Source: Micavibrio sp. (GTDB lineage Bacteria > Pseudomonadota > Alphaproteobacteria > Micavibrionales > Micavibrionaceae). Taken from it: a DNA stretch of 64,000 nt. The translations under genes and the position numbers were made by a program. Below the pieces are notes generated by a model that saw nothing but the letters and a program-made list of their open reading frames with translations, was not told the DNA's origin and did no database searches. The stretch lies in NCBI GenBank assembly GCA_021604545.1, contig BQJE01000001.1, positions 293,444 to 357,443 of the forward strand. Direction: 5' to 3'. Shown piece by piece: positions 53,890 to 63,234 of the stretch (positions within the stretch are counted from its first letter, which is position 1; every line of letters begins with the position of its first letter).

Positions 53890-55071
53890 TTAGCGTGTTA
53901 TTTTTATACCTGTATCTTGAAGCGCTGAACCCGGTTGGTTCACTTCGTTGCTATCAGCAACAAGGGCGGTGTTTAGCTTTTCAATGTCAAGCACAGCTAG
54001 CCGCGCATTTTCAAATGTTCTAAATTGTATCAAAGCTTCCGGTTTCATATCAGTGCTATTAGAGATGCTGATGGCCGCCATTATTTCGGTGTTTCTTAAG
54101 GCTTCAAGAGTAGGGATGTCGTTTCCCTGCCACGTAATGGTTTCCGGCAAGTGTTTGGCAATCAGACCGACTTGCAGGGCTTCAATACCTTCTGGCGAGG
54201 TTCGCAGAAGTTGCTCTACTGTTAGATCATAAGTGCTGTGTAGTTCAAACATATCGGTTAGCGCACCGGGGCGGTAGAGTTCATATTCCGGGCTGTTTTC
54301 GTCTATGCCGTAAGCTTTGGCCCATTTCTGGTAAGCGGCCTGAACAGGTAATTCGCCAGCGACCAGAGAAGGGTCTACCGTAGCCTGTGTCGTATGGCCG
54401 GTTAAAATTCCCTGATAGGCAATGAAAGCTTCCTTGGATAAATCACCTTTGGTAAAGGCAGCGTGGGCTGAACCTTCGAGGCCGACGGCTTCTATGCCTG
54501 CGCCGACAAAGCCGATAGGGCCCAGGACTTTTAGAATTCCAAGTGATTTACCGATGCCTTTCATCCATAAGAAAGCTTTGTTTTTATAGGTATCAATTGC
54601 GAGTTTTCGATCGCCATATCTGAAGTCGGAACGAACAACGTCAGGGTGTCTGTCAGCAAAACTGGCGACCACGCGTCTGTATGCGTCAGTTTTCAGTGGG
54701 CTGTGCGATACAGAATTAACCGCGCGCTGCATTTTCTCTATGAATTCGTCGCTGAAGGCACCATCGAAAGGCTTGTTGACTGTTTCACTTAAGCCTCTTA
54801 CCACGTTGTCCATTATTGAGTTGGTATCATAAGGAAGACGACGTAATCTGGTCGTCATATATCCTATATACTCAACAATTTTTTCATCGGGGACTCCAAG
54901 ATGTTTTAAGTTTCTGATGTGTCCTTCAAGTTTTTGTGAACGATTATATACACCTGTGTTATCTGTTTCTTTTAAATAGTCTCCAAAAAGTTCAATTTCG
55001 ACCAAGAACCTCTCTACGTTGTCTCTGTCAGGAAAAAAACGTGAACTTCCTCTATTAGATTCTCTTGGCAT
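53890..55071 (-). CDS. orphan helical protein with glycine-rich core
   Basis: 393 residues, no signal peptide, no Cys. The first 170 residues are charged and helical. A hydrophobic glycine-rich block follows (ILKVLGPIGFVGAGIEAVGL, about 179-198), then GDLSKEAFIAYQGI and ELPVQAAYQKWAKAYGIDEN, and an acidic helical C-terminus. No enzyme motif. The block order (Gly-rich, then xPxxxAxxxxxxxxYGIDxN) resembles the core of the 38872 protein. The GGAGG-like site (in ATGGAGGG) lies 7-8 bases before the ATG at 55071; the ATG at 55086 is part of that site. Confidence 0.6.
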   Translation of the reverse strand: MPRESNRGSSRFFPDRDNVERFLVEIELFGDYLKETDNTGVYNRSQKLEGHIRNLKHLGVPDEKIVEYIGYMTTRLRRLPYDTNSIMDNVVRGLSETVNKPFDGAFSDEFIEKMQRAVNSVSHSPLKTDAYRRVVASFADRHPDVVRSDFRYGDRKLAIDTYKNKAFLWMKGIGKSLGILKVLGPIGFVGAGIEAVGLEGSAHAAFTKGDLSKEAFIAYQGILTGHTTQATVDPSLVAGELPVQAAYQKWAKAYGIDENSPEYELYRPGALTDMFELHSTYDLTVEQLLRTSPEGIEALQVGLIAKHLPETITWQGNDIPTLEALRNTEIMAAISISNSTDMKPEALIQFRTFENARLAVLDIEKLNTALVADSNEVNQPGSALQDTGIKITR

Positions 55072-55185
55072 AATTTCACCCTCCATGTGTTGCTCTTGTT
55101 TAAGTTACGGAAAAGCATACTATGGAAATAGTTAAAATTTTATTAAAATTATGTAAATAATTAACGAGATATTAGGTTTAAAGGT

Positions 55186-55947
55186 TTATAATGCGGCTAA
55201 ACAGTTAACATTTTCCTTTAAATGATCAGGATTGATCGTGCCGGTGATGACGGCGGACGTTCCGGGATGGCCTAAGGCGAATTTCAAGTATTCCTGGACG
55301 TTGGCGGCATAGCCACTGGCGAGGGCCTTTTTAATGAAAGCGCCTTTGTTATTCTGGGCGGCGTAATCCAGCACTGGCTTTTCATCAATGTAAGCCGGGT
55401 TGTAGGAAACCATCACAGTGTCAAATAGCTCGAGCGCCATGATGCCGCCTTCCACCGTTTTGCTTGAGACACCGAGAGCGCGCACGAGGCCTTGTTCTTT
55501 AAAGCTGTAGAGTTTTTCAATGAGTTTATTATTGGCAAGAATGTCCATATCCTGACCATTGGAATGAACGAGAAGCACGTCAAGATGATCGGTGCGCAGG
55601 CGTTTGAGGGAGCGTTCCAGTGACATTTCGAAATGATCTGCTGTGAAGTTGTAAGAACTTTGGCCGTCTTCAAAATCCTCCCCGGCTTTGCCGACGATGA
55701 CCCAATCTTCACGTTGGGTGATCAGCAGGTGGCCAAGGCGTTCTTCGCTGCTGCCGTAAGAAGGGGCGGTATCGAGCAGGTTGATGCCGAGATCTTTGGC
55801 AAGGGCCAGCAAATCGGCCAGCGCCGTTTCATCCGGGATTTCGAACCCTTCAGGGTATTTGACACCCTCATTGCGGCCAAATTTCACTGTGCCGAGGCCC
55901 AGCGGGGATATTTTAATCCCGGTTTTTCCTAGTTCTCTTTTGTCCAT
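55186..55947 (-). CDS. aldo/keto reductase
   Basis: 253 residues. AKR fold: GKTGIKISPLGLGTVKFG at the start, NLLDTAPSYGSSEERLGHLL (catalytic Asp and Tyr), the Lys in WVIVGKAGED, and LDVLLVHSNGQDMD (His). NAD(P)H-dependent; the substrate is not predictable. The chain is short for the family (usually 280-320). The frame overlaps the end of the FAD-dependent gene. An ATG 15 bases upstream (55962) is an alternative start; neither has a strong ribosome site. Confidence 0.9.
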   Translation of the reverse strand: MDKRELGKTGIKISPLGLGTVKFGRNEGVKYPEGFEIPDETALADLLALAKDLGINLLDTAPSYGSSEERLGHLLITQREDWVIVGKAGEDFEDGQSSYNFTADHFEMSLERSLKRLRTDHLDVLLVHSNGQDMDILANNKLIEKLYSFKEQGLVRALGVSSKTVEGGIMALELFDTVMVSYNPAYIDEKPVLDYAAQNNKGAFIKKALASGYAANVQEYLKFALGHPGTSAVITGTINPDHLKENVNCLAAL

Positions 55948-57065
55948 TGTGCGTTGTTCCATGGTGCTTCAGCATAATCCACTTCGGGCAGGAATGACCA
56001 GTCCGTTTGTGCGTTTGATGGTTCAACCCCAAATTTTTTAATTCTGTGTACAAGTGCATCGGATAGCATGGGCGCGAATGTGAGTTTTGTTGGCCAGCAA
56101 TAAAATGTGTTGTCTATTTCGTGAATGGTCGGGGTGTCGGGGAGCCAGTCTCCTGTTTTTGATTTTCCTTCGATGCGGTCAATGGGCAGGCTTGACCATT
56201 CTATGTTGGATAAATCTACCGTTGGCATATATTTGGCGAAGGATTTTTGGATATCTTTATAAAGTTCATTGGCGATTGCTTCTTTAGCGCGCTCGGCTAC
56301 GGCCCCGCCAACATACCAGACGAGCGTGCCGTCTTTGTCTTTGTGGGTGGTGACGGTGGCGGCTGGTTTGTCTGAGGTGCCGACAAAATGGGCGTAAAGA
56401 GGGAAGGGTGCGGGTTTTATAAGGCCCATCAGAAGGGGGCGTGTTTGTGTCTCTAGCTCGCTGTCGTGGCTGTTTGTTTGCGCGATTTCGTAGTTGCCTG
56501 CGGCAGCGGTGTAGATTGTTAGTTTGGATTCTATCTCAGTGCCGTCGCTTTGGCGAATGGAGTTTTTGTAGGGTTCAGCCAGGGCGCGGATGACGGCCGG
56601 TACATCCAGAACAGGTTCATCCATATGAATGAGGGATCCTTCAAAGCCGGATAGAGAAAACTCACGCGGCCATTTTTCGAGTGGGACTTCTTCGGCACCG
56701 GTTCCGAGTACTTTTTTACTGATCGTTTTAATGAGGCCACCCATGAGGCCGGGTGGAATGAGCAGGTGTTGCGAAGAGATGTTTTGTTTGGCCGGTGAGA
56801 GGTCGACTGCGCCGGTGCCGTTTAGGGCCGCGCGCCAGACATCTGGCATGGCGCTGATGGATTTGGCCAGTTCGCTGACCTGCCCGGCGAGGGTGTATTT
56901 GAGGCCGGAATGGATGATGCCCTGGCTGGCGATGGACTGCCCGCCGCCAATGGCATTTTTTTCCAGAAGTAGCACGTCATAGCCGGCGCGTTTGAGGGCG
57001 TGGAACAGCCAGAGCCCGGCAATGCCTGCGCCGTAGATTAGGATGTCTGTTTTGTGTCCAGTCAT
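55929..57065 (-). CDS. FAD-dependent oxidoreductase (DAO family)
   Basis: 378 residues from this start. The Rossmann motif ILIYGAGIAGLWLFHALKRA begins at residue 7, then LLLEKNAIGGGQSIASQGII. The C-terminal part is rich in Trp and Tyr. This is the D-amino-acid oxidase type fold; the substrate is not clear. The frame is open to a GTG at 57116, but that extension runs through an intergenic ACCACAGAG repeat, so the ATG just before the Rossmann motif is chosen. It overlaps the aldo/keto reductase gene by 19 bases and is probably co-transcribed with it. Confidence 0.85.
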   Translation of the reverse strand: MTGHKTDILIYGAGIAGLWLFHALKRAGYDVLLLEKNAIGGGQSIASQGIIHSGLKYTLAGQVSELAKSISAMPDVWRAALNGTGAVDLSPAKQNISSQHLLIPPGLMGGLIKTISKKVLGTGAEEVPLEKWPREFSLSGFEGSLIHMDEPVLDVPAVIRALAEPYKNSIRQSDGTEIESKLTIYTAAAGNYEIAQTNSHDSELETQTRPLLMGLIKPAPFPLYAHFVGTSDKPAATVTTHKDKDGTLVWYVGGAVAERAKEAIANELYKDIQKSFAKYMPTVDLSNIEWSSLPIDRIEGKSKTGDWLPDTPTIHEIDNTFYCWPTKLTFAPMLSDALVHRIKKFGVEPSNAQTDWSFLPEVDYAEAPWNNAQWTKEN

Positions 57066-57075
57066 AGGGGTTTTT

Positions 57076-57103
57076 ACCACAGAGCCTGTTGAAAACACAG
57101 AGA
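57076..57103. repeat. ACCACAGAG-type short repeat
   Basis: ACCACAGAG (57076-57084) and ACACAGAG (57095-57102), related to the copy before cobT. It lies just upstream of the FAD oxidoreductase start. Confidence 0.45.
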
Positions 57104-57109
57104 ATTTCA

Positions 57110-57139
57110 TTGACACGGTTTCGTTGAATTTTTTAGAAT
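57110..57139 (+). promoter_or_regulatory. strong sigma-70-type promoter, rightward
   Basis: Perfect TTGACA (57110-57115), 18-base spacer and TAGAAT (57134-57139). It points into the 57174 small gene and antisense to the end of the alpha/beta hydrolase gene; no other gene lies in its direction before that. Confidence 0.55.
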
Positions 57140-57173
57140 CTTTTATATAGTGCGCGTTACAGGGTTGATAAAA

Positions 57174-57344
57174 ATGCTTGTCAAATTATTCGGTTTATTC
57201 AGCACTGTTTTTGGTGAAGGACGGTTAGACAGGGCTTCGTTAAGTGAAGGCTCAGGATATGATGATGATAACTATAGGGTTAGATGTCTTCCTGAGGATT
57301 TTGAATCCAATCCCTTACCACCTCAATCTGATCCGGTGCCATAA
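57174..57344 (+). CDS. 56-residue small protein, unknown
   Basis: ATG 57174 to TAA 57344, with AGGG 9 bases upstream and a good promoter 35 bases before the start. The product begins MLVKLFGLFSTVFGEGRLDR and ends with a Pro-rich tail (NPLPPQSDPVP). Weakly hydrophobic N-terminus. The last 65 bases are antisense to the alpha/beta hydrolase gene. Unproven, but the promoter makes it more than chance. Confidence 0.4.
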   Translation: MLVKLFGLFSTVFGEGRLDRASLSEGSGYDDDNYRVRCLPEDFESNPLPPQSDPVP

Positions 57345-58155
57345 GCGACGGGACGTGGCCGCAGCCTTTAAAGACATGAAAGTTGAATTCCGGGCCGCGT
57401 TTGTTCATTTGTTTAATAATCTTTTTGGTCAGGATCATTGACTGTTTGCCTTGTAGAACCAAAAGCGGGCAGGTGATGTTGTCCCAATGTGGCCATAAAT
57501 CCTCGGCGCCGGTTGGTTCGCCTTCAAACACCACGGAAATCTCCGGGTCATAGGCATAAGTGATGCGGCCATCATCGAGCGCGCGGGCATTGTGTTCGGC
57601 CATATGCCTCCATTGGTCGGCGGTGACCGGACCCCAGGTCAGACCGCGAGTTTTTTTCATACGTTTTTCGAGGTCTTGCACGGTATCGAAGATATAGGTT
57701 TGTGAAATGACCTTATGAATGAAATCTAGCGCGGCTTTGGGGACTTCGGGGCCAACGTCGTTAATAATCATGCGCCTTATAGGCGTGTCTTTCATACCGG
57801 CGAGATAAATGCCGAGCAACCCGCCGAGCGAGACACCAATCCAGTCGATGCTCCCCGGATCTCCGAGATTAAGGTGCGCGAGCAGGGCGGTGAGGTCGTG
57901 AATATACTGGCCGTAATTATAATCATGCGGGTTGGCCAGAAAATCGCTGCGCCCGCGTCCGGGTAGGTCAACGGCGATAATGCGGTGGCCGTCTTTGATG
58001 AGTTCTTCGGCCAGGAAATCAAAATCATGACCGTTGCCGGTGAGGCCATGGACGCAGATGACGGGAAAGCCATCCGCCGGCCCCCAGTCGTTGTAGACGA
58101 TGCGGTGCGGTCCTTGTGATGTGATTCCGGTGTAGTGATTTTCGATGAAGCTCAT
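57280..58155 (-). CDS. alpha/beta hydrolase
   Basis: 291 residues. Oxyanion loop VICVHGLTGNGHDFD, DLPGRGRSD, nucleophile elbow IGVSLGGLLG (Ser near 109), and a late His in GCGHVPSL. No signal peptide. The family covers esterases, haloalkane dehalogenases and C-C hydrolases; the substrate cannot be set. Single leftward gene with the small 57174 frame antisense at its 3' end. Confidence 0.9.
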   Translation of the reverse strand: MSFIENHYTGITSQGPHRIVYNDWGPADGFPVICVHGLTGNGHDFDFLAEELIKDGHRIIAVDLPGRGRSDFLANPHDYNYGQYIHDLTALLAHLNLGDPGSIDWIGVSLGGLLGIYLAGMKDTPIRRMIINDVGPEVPKAALDFIHKVISQTYIFDTVQDLEKRMKKTRGLTWGPVTADQWRHMAEHNARALDDGRITYAYDPEISVVFEGEPTGAEDLWPHWDNITCPLLVLQGKQSMILTKKIIKQMNKRGPEFNFHVFKGCGHVPSLMAPDQIEVVRDWIQNPQEDI

Positions 58156-58188
58156 ACGGGGAAGGGTAGCATGAGTTTAAAAGGATTG

Positions 58189-58371
58189 TTAGGGATTGAA
58201 AGTAAGAGGTTTTGAAGCGTTAGATGTCGTTCCAATGTCACGTACAATTCCTGCTTTTTCTTCAGCACTACTCTTAGGGCATTGAGATAAGCTTAAAAAC
58301 AGGCCTGTTAAGGCTGCGCCAAGGAGCATTACTACTCCGCCACCGGAAGTGTGTTGGTTATTTGGCATCAT
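58189..58371 (-). CDS. small single-span membrane protein
   Basis: 60 residues: a short polar start, one membrane helix (GGVVMLLGAALTGLFLSL), one Cys, then a polar tail. AAAGGA lies 4-7 bases before the two possible ATGs. No family recognised. It follows the 58403 gene on the same strand by 31 bases; the pair may be co-transcribed. Confidence 0.6.
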   Translation of the reverse strand: MMPNNQHTSGGGVVMLLGAALTGLFLSLSQCPKSSAEEKAGIVRDIGTTSNASKPLTFNP

Positions 58372-58402
58372 AAAATCCTTTGTTTAACTATTCACTTATA
58401 CT

Positions 58403-58675
58403 TTACTTGTTACCTGTTGGTTCTGGAGAAAGGTTTTCTGGCTCGTAGTAACACTTATTTCCACCAACCATTACATATTGATAGACCTTGTTTGCGGCAG
58501 TGTGCATAGGGCTTATATATCTGACGTTTCCTAGCTTCGCTTTGTTTTGCTCTGCGTACTCGTTGCATTTGATTTCTTTTCTTTCCTCGTTGTGTTCGCC
58601 AAACACATGAGCGCCATACATCAGGGCGCCTATAAAAACAGCTGTAAGGCTTAGCCTGATTTGATACTTATCCAT
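58403..58675 (-). CDS. small membrane-anchored protein, unknown
   Basis: 90 residues. One N-terminal membrane helix (about 8-26) then a soluble part with two Cys (EIKCNEYAEQ and NKCYYEPEN), probably periplasmic with one disulfide. A strong AAAGGGGG site lies 7 bases before the ATG. No family recognised. Confidence 0.65.
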   Translation of the reverse strand: MDKYQIRLSLTAVFIGALMYGAHVFGEHNEERKEIKCNEYAEQNKAKLGNVRYISPMHTAANKVYQYVMVGGNKCYYEPENLSPEPTGNK

Positions 58676-58762
58676 TGCAAACCCCCTTTACGCAAAGATT
58701 AATTCAATAATATGGGCGGAATATAGGTTGATTATAGAAAAAGTTCAAGCTGATTTTAGACC

Positions 58763-61516
58763 TTAGCCAATTTTCCCGTGGCATTGCTTGAATTTCTTGC
58801 TGGAGCCGCAGGGGCAGGGAGAGTTGCGCGGAACTTTACCCCAAGTGGTAGGGTCTTGTTCATCAAAGGCGCGTTTTTCAGGGAAGGGTTGGACGTTTTC
58901 GTCAGTTTGCCCGTCTCTTTGTTGTCTGTTTCTGATGCTGCCCGTTCCCATTTCAGCCGGGTCCTGGCGTGTCGTGTTTAAGTCCTGCTCCTGATACTCC
59001 ATACCGGGCATGAACATGTCGACACGACCATCCTGAATACTAATTTCTACGAGGCTCAGGGTTTGGGTTACACTTTCACGCATCATATCGAGCATGGATT
59101 CGAACGCGCCGAAAGCTTCAGTTTTGTATTCGTTGAGTGGATCGCGTTGGCCGAAAGCACGTAAGTTGATTCCCTGACGCAGGTGGTCAAGATTGAGCAG
59201 ATGTTCTTTCCAGTGCTGGTCGAGCATTTGCAGCACGATACCTTTTTCGGCGCGCCGCCATAGATCAATGCCGTTATCGGCAGCTTTCTTGGCTATGTGT
59301 TTGTCCGAGATATCCATGATGCGCTCGGTGATTTCAGTATCGGCAATGCCTTCTTCTTTGGCCCATTCGCTGATGGGGAGGTCAAGGCCGAGCAGGCGTA
59401 TAGCTTCATTGTGTAGCACTTCAGTGTTCCATTTTTCAGCGTAGGCCTGTGGCGGTATAGAAATTCCAACGATGTCTTCGATAATATCGTGACGCATGTC
59501 GCGGACCATGTCTTCGATGTCATCGGACTTCATAATTTCAAGGCGCTGTTCATAGATGACTTTACGTTGGTCATTCATGACGTTGTCGAACTTCAAAAGA
59601 TTCTTTCGAATATCGAAATGCATGGATTCGACTTTGGCCTGGGCGCGCTCCAGCATTTTACTGATCAGCGGGTGTTCGAGAGCTTCCCCTTCTTTTAGGC
59701 CGATCTTGCTGTTGGCTAGGAGTCCCTCGAGTTTGTCACCGGCAAAAATGCGCATGAGGTCATCTTCAACCGAGAGGAAGAAAATTGAAGCGCCGGGGTC
59801 GCCTTGTCTTCCCGAACGGCCACGAAGCTGGTTATCAATACGCCGTGATTCATGGCGTTCTGTGCCGACGATATAAAGGCCGCCAGCCTCTTTAACAATT
59901 ACTTTGTCTCTTTCGATTTCGGCTTCAATCTTTTCAATTGCCTTTTGTCTTTTGTCTTCGCTTAAGCCTTCATCAATTTCGTGCTTGATGCGCATTTCGG
60001 CGTTGCCGCCGAGCTGAATGTCTGTACCACGCCCAGCCATATTGGTGGCAATCGTGACAGCGCCGGGGTGTCCGGCTTGCGAGACGATATAGGCTTCCTG
60101 TTCGTGGTGGCGTGCGTTTAGTACTTTGTGTGGAATTTTTTGTTTTTTAAGCTTGGCCGAAAGTTGTTCTGATTTTTCAATCGACACCGTGCCGACTAGA
60201 ACAGGTTGTTTTCTCTCCTGGCACTCTTTTACAAGATCGGCGATTGCTTCTTCTTTTTCCTGCATAGATTTAAAAATCTGATCTTCGTAGTCGAGGCGTT
60301 CGACATCAACATGCGTTGGCATGGCGACAACGCCGAGATTGTAAATCTCCATAAATTCACCTGCCTCGGTGAGTGCTGTTCCGGTCATGCCCGCTAGTTT
60401 TGGATAAAGGCGGAAGTAATTCTGGAAGGTTATCGAGGCCAATGTTTGGTTTTCATTTTGAATTTCCACACCTTCTTTGGCTTCGAGGGCCTGGTGTAGG
60501 CCTTCGGACAGGCGGCGGCCATCCATCATGCGGCCAGTGAATTCATCAATGAGAATGACTTTGTTATCCTTGATGATGTAATCGGTATCACGGTGAAAGA
60601 GCTTGTTGGCGCGCAGGGCCTGATTAACGTGATGGACGAGATTGATGTTTTGGACATCGTACATCGTTCCTTCTTCGAGCAGGCCTGTTTCTCTTAGTAC
60701 GTTTTCGACATGCTCTGTGCCTTCTTCGGTCAGGATGATGGTTTTGTGTTTTTCATCAACTTCAAAGTCCTGATCTTCCAGCTTGGGGATAATCATTTTA
60801 TCGACTTGGGTATACAGTTCAACTGAGCTCTCGGCAGGGCCGGAGATAACCAGCGGGGTTCTGGCTTCGTCAATTAGAATCGAATCGACCTCATCGACGA
60901 TGGCAAAATTAAACGGGCGCTGGACCATGAGTTCTAAATTGAAGCGCATATTGTCACGTAAGTAGTCAAAGCCGAATTCGTTGTTGGTACCGTATGTGAC
61001 ATCAGACTGATAGCAAACGCCGCGGTCGGGCGGTTTAATTCTGCTGGTAACGCAACCTGTGGTGAGGCCAAGGAAGCTATAAATTTGCCCCATCCATTCG
61101 GCATCGCGTTCGGCCAGATATTCATTGACGGTGACGACGTGAACGCCTTTGCCGGAAAGAGCGTTTAAATATACGGGCAGGGTAGCGACCAGGGTCTTAC
61201 CCTCACCGGTTTTCATCTCGGCGATTTTGCCTTCGTGCAGAACCACACCGCCGATAAGCTGTTCGTCATAATGACGTTGGCCCAGTGTCCTTTTGGCGGC
61301 TTCGCGGACAACGGCAAAGGATTCGTGCATTAAATTATCGAGCGGCTCGCCATTTTCCAGTCGTTGGCGGAACTTTGAAGTCTGGGCGCGCAATTCGTCA
61401 TCGTCCATAGATTCGTATTGTGGCTCTAGCGCATTGATAGGCGCAACGTGCCGCCCCAGTGCCTTGAGAGTGCGGTCATTAGAGGAGCCGAAAATTTTAG
61501 TAGCCATGTTAAGCAA
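58763..61516 (-). CDS. secA: preprotein translocase ATPase SecA
   Basis: Drives export of unfolded proteins through SecYEG. 917 residues. NBD1 with Walker [42 protein letters not shown]2 with [20 protein letters not shown] and [39 protein letters not shown], and a zinc SEC-C tail [17 protein letters not shown]. The TTG at 61516 is taken as the start: GGAG lies 8 bases before it, and [15 protein letters not shown] matches the usual N-terminus. The ATG 9 bases later is the alternative. Confidence 0.97.
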   Translation of the reverse strand: MLNMATKIFGSSNDRTLKALGRHVAPINALEPQYESMDDDELRAQTSKFRQRLENGEPLDNLMHESFAVVREAAKRTLGQRHYDEQLIGGVVLHEGKIAEMKTGEGKTLVATLPVYLNALSGKGVHVVTVNEYLAERDAEWMGQIYSFLGLTTGCVTSRIKPPDRGVCYQSDVTYGTNNEFGFDYLRDNMRFNLELMVQRPFNFAIVDEVDSILIDEARTPLVISGPAESSVELYTQVDKMIIPKLEDQDFEVDEKHKTIILTEEGTEHVENVLRETGLLEEGTMYDVQNINLVHHVNQALRANKLFHRDTDYIIKDNKVILIDEFTGRMMDGRRLSEGLHQALEAKEGVEIQNENQTLASITFQNYFRLYPKLAGMTGTALTEAGEFMEIYNLGVVAMPTHVDVERLDYEDQIFKSMQEKEEAIADLVKECQERKQPVLVGTVSIEKSEQLSAKLKKQKIPHKVLNARHHEQEAYIVSQAGHPGAVTIATNMAGRGTDIQLGGNAEMRIKHEIDEGLSEDKRQKAIEKIEAEIERDKVIVKEAGGLYIVGTERHESRRIDNQLRGRSGRQGDPGASIFFLSVEDDLMRIFAGDKLEGLLANSKIGLKEGEALEHPLISKMLERAQAKVESMHFDIRKNLLKFDNVMNDQRKVIYEQRLEIMKSDDIEDMVRDMRHDIIEDIVGISIPPQAYAEKWNTEVLHNEAIRLLGLDLPISEWAKEEGIADTEITERIMDISDKHIAKKAADNGIDLWRRAEKGIVLQMLDQHWKEHLLNLDHLRQGINLRAFGQRDPLNEYKTEAFGAFESMLDMMRESVTQTLSLVEISIQDGRVDMFMPGMEYQEQDLNTTRQDPAEMGTGSIRNRQQRDGQTDENVQPFPEKRAFDEQDPTTWGKVPRNSPCPCGSSKKFKQCHGKIG

Positions 61517-61548
61517 TAAGTTATCTCCAGATCTTTTTAAGCCGTTTT

Positions 61549-61577
61549 GATATAAGCTGCTCTCACCCTTACGTCAA
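61549..61577 (-). promoter_or_regulatory. probable secA promoter
   Basis: On the minus strand TTGACG (61572-61577), 17-base spacer, TATATC (61549-61554). It implies a leader of about 25 bases before the TTG start of secA. Confidence 0.55.
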
Positions 61578-61683
61578 CGTATCCTTGGTCTAATTAATAA
61601 TATCTGTTGAAAAGGTGTTTTCTATTGGTTAGGCTTTGCACACTGTCTCAACACATGTTTACATATAAGGAATTCGTATCATC

Positions 61684-62700
61684 ATGTCCAAGCACAATGC
61701 TTATCATAAAGAATCCGGCAATGCCGTAGTTATCGTCCTTGTCGTTCTTGTTATCGCTGCCGTTGGTGGTTTGGCTTACCTTTCAGGCCAGATGGGTGGC
61801 AAAGATAAAGACGGCGCTGCCGCTTCTCAGGTTGCATCAGTTCAACAGGCTAATCCTGGTGCGCAGGCTGCAGCGGCAGGAGAGCAGCCAGAGCCGCTTA
61901 ATGTTAAGCCTGGTAATCCGGTCGTCGCCAAACTAAACGGCGATGATATTACAAGGGTTGATGTTTTTAACTTCATTCAGCAATTGCCGCCCAATGTGCG
62001 CCAACAGCCTGTTCAACAGCTTTTCCCGCTTGCGCAGGATCAGGTGATTACGGCGAGAATCATTGAAGCCAAAACCAAAGGGGTAAAGCTTGATAATGAT
62101 CCCGAGGTTAAAAAGCAGCTTGCGGCAGCCAAGGAACAAATTGTTCGTGCGGCCTACATCAATAATGCAGTGACGAAAAAGCTGACAGATGAGCGTCTGA
62201 AAACAGCTTACGACCAGTATGTTAAGCAGTTCCCTGATATTGATGAGGTTAAGGCGCGCCATATTTTGGTTGAAGATGAAGCCAAGGCCAAAGAGATCAT
62301 TGCCAAGCTGGATGCTGGCGGATCTTTTGAGGAGCTTGCTAAAGAGCATTCCACAGATGGCACAGCGGCCAATGGAGGCGATCTTGGTTATTTCTCTAAA
62401 AATGATAATCTGGTGCCTGAGTTTCTTGAGGCGGCCTTTCAGCTCAAGGTTGGAGAGCTCAGCAAAAAGCCGGCCAAAACACAGTTTGGTTATCACATCA
62501 TTAAGATCGAAGAGCAGCGCAAACGCCCACCTGCCGATTTTGAAACAGCCAAACCTTTCCTTGAAGGAGAGTTGCGCCGCGTTGTTTTGAACGAGGTAAT
62601 TGAGGAATGGCGCAAGGACATGAAGATCGAGCGCTTTGATATTAATGGCGATGCGATTGAGCCAGCAGCCGGTGGTGACGCCGCTGCGCCTGCGAAGTAA
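61684..62700 (+). CDS. membrane-anchored parvulin-type peptidyl-prolyl isomerase
   Basis: 338 residues. A short cytoplasmic start, one membrane helix (AVVIVLVVLVIAAVGGLAYL, about 14-33), a SurA-like helical N part (about 80-190), then the parvulin domain (about 195-285): VKARHILVEDEAKAKEII, SFEELAKEHSTDGTAANGGD, LGYFSKNDNLVPEF, and TQFGYHIIKIEE. Helps fold proteins exported by SecA, encoded divergently. An Ala-rich tail ends it. AAGGA lies about 11 bases before the ATG. A terminator follows. Confidence 0.94.
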   Translation: MSKHNAYHKESGNAVVIVLVVLVIAAVGGLAYLSGQMGGKDKDGAAASQVASVQQANPGAQAAAAGEQPEPLNVKPGNPVVAKLNGDDITRVDVFNFIQQLPPNVRQQPVQQLFPLAQDQVITARIIEAKTKGVKLDNDPEVKKQLAAAKEQIVRAAYINNAVTKKLTDERLKTAYDQYVKQFPDIDEVKARHILVEDEAKAKEIIAKLDAGGSFEELAKEHSTDGTAANGGDLGYFSKNDNLVPEFLEAAFQLKVGELSKKPAKTQFGYHIIKIEEQRKRPPADFETAKPFLEGELRRVVLNEVIEEWRKDMKIERFDINGDAIEPAAGGDAAAPAK

Positions 62701-62716
62701 TATTTATAGAACGTTT

Positions 62717-62751
62717 TAAAAAGCCGCGGAATTCGTTTCGCGGCTTTTTGT
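62717..62751 (+). terminator. rho-independent terminator
   Basis: Stem AAAAAGCCGCG/CGCGGCTTTTT around a short loop with a T-run, 17 bases after the isomerase stop and directly before the mutT ribosome site. Confidence 0.85.
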
Positions 62752-62763
62752 TTGGAGAAAACG

Positions 62764-63225
62764 ATGACCCAGAAAATGAGTTGTGCTGAGGCGCTGGACC
62801 AACCACGCAGTGAAACACCACCTGACTTGCCAGTTGTGCTGGTTGTAGCAGCGGCGCTGGTTGATCAAGATGGGCGCGTTTTGCTGGCGCAGCGTCCGGA
62901 AGGAAAATCGATGGCCGGGTTGTGGGAGTTTCCCGGCGGCAAGGTCAAGGAAGGTGAAACCCCGGAATTTGCGCTGGTCAGGGAGATTGAGGAGGAGCTG
63001 GGTATTGAAACGCGGGAAGGGTGTTACACGCCCATCGCTTTTGCTTCGCATTCCTATGATGATTTTCACCTGCTGATGCCGCTTTTTGCCTGCCGGGCAT
63101 GGAAGGGTGAGGTCACGGCCATAGAGCATCAGGAGATCAAATGGGTGAAGCCGCAGGATATGGGCGATTACCCGATGCCGGAGGCTGATATTCCTCTCAT
63201 TGCCAGTTTGCGCGATTTGCTCTAA
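62764..63225 (+). CDS. mutT: 8-oxo-dGTP diphosphatase (MutT, Nudix)
   Basis: Removes oxidised dGTP from the pool. 153 residues. The Nudix box is complete at about 60-83 (GGKVKEGETPEF, then VREIEEELGI), preceded by LLAQRPEGKSMAGLWEFP. The first 20 residues are extra and polar. The ATG has GGAG 6 bases upstream; a TTG four codons before overlaps that site. Confidence 0.92.
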   Translation: MTQKMSCAEALDQPRSETPPDLPVVLVVAAALVDQDGRVLLAQRPEGKSMAGLWEFPGGKVKEGETPEFALVREIEEELGIETREGCYTPIAFASHSYDDFHLLMPLFACRAWKGEVTAIEHQEIKWVKPQDMGDYPMPEADIPLIASLRDLL

Positions 63226-63234
63226 AAATTCCTT

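Noticed and set aside
57066-57116. GTG-initiated extension of the FAD oxidoreductase
   Set aside because: The added residues come from an intergenic repeat, and the ATG at 57065 puts the Rossmann motif at the normal distance from the N-terminus.
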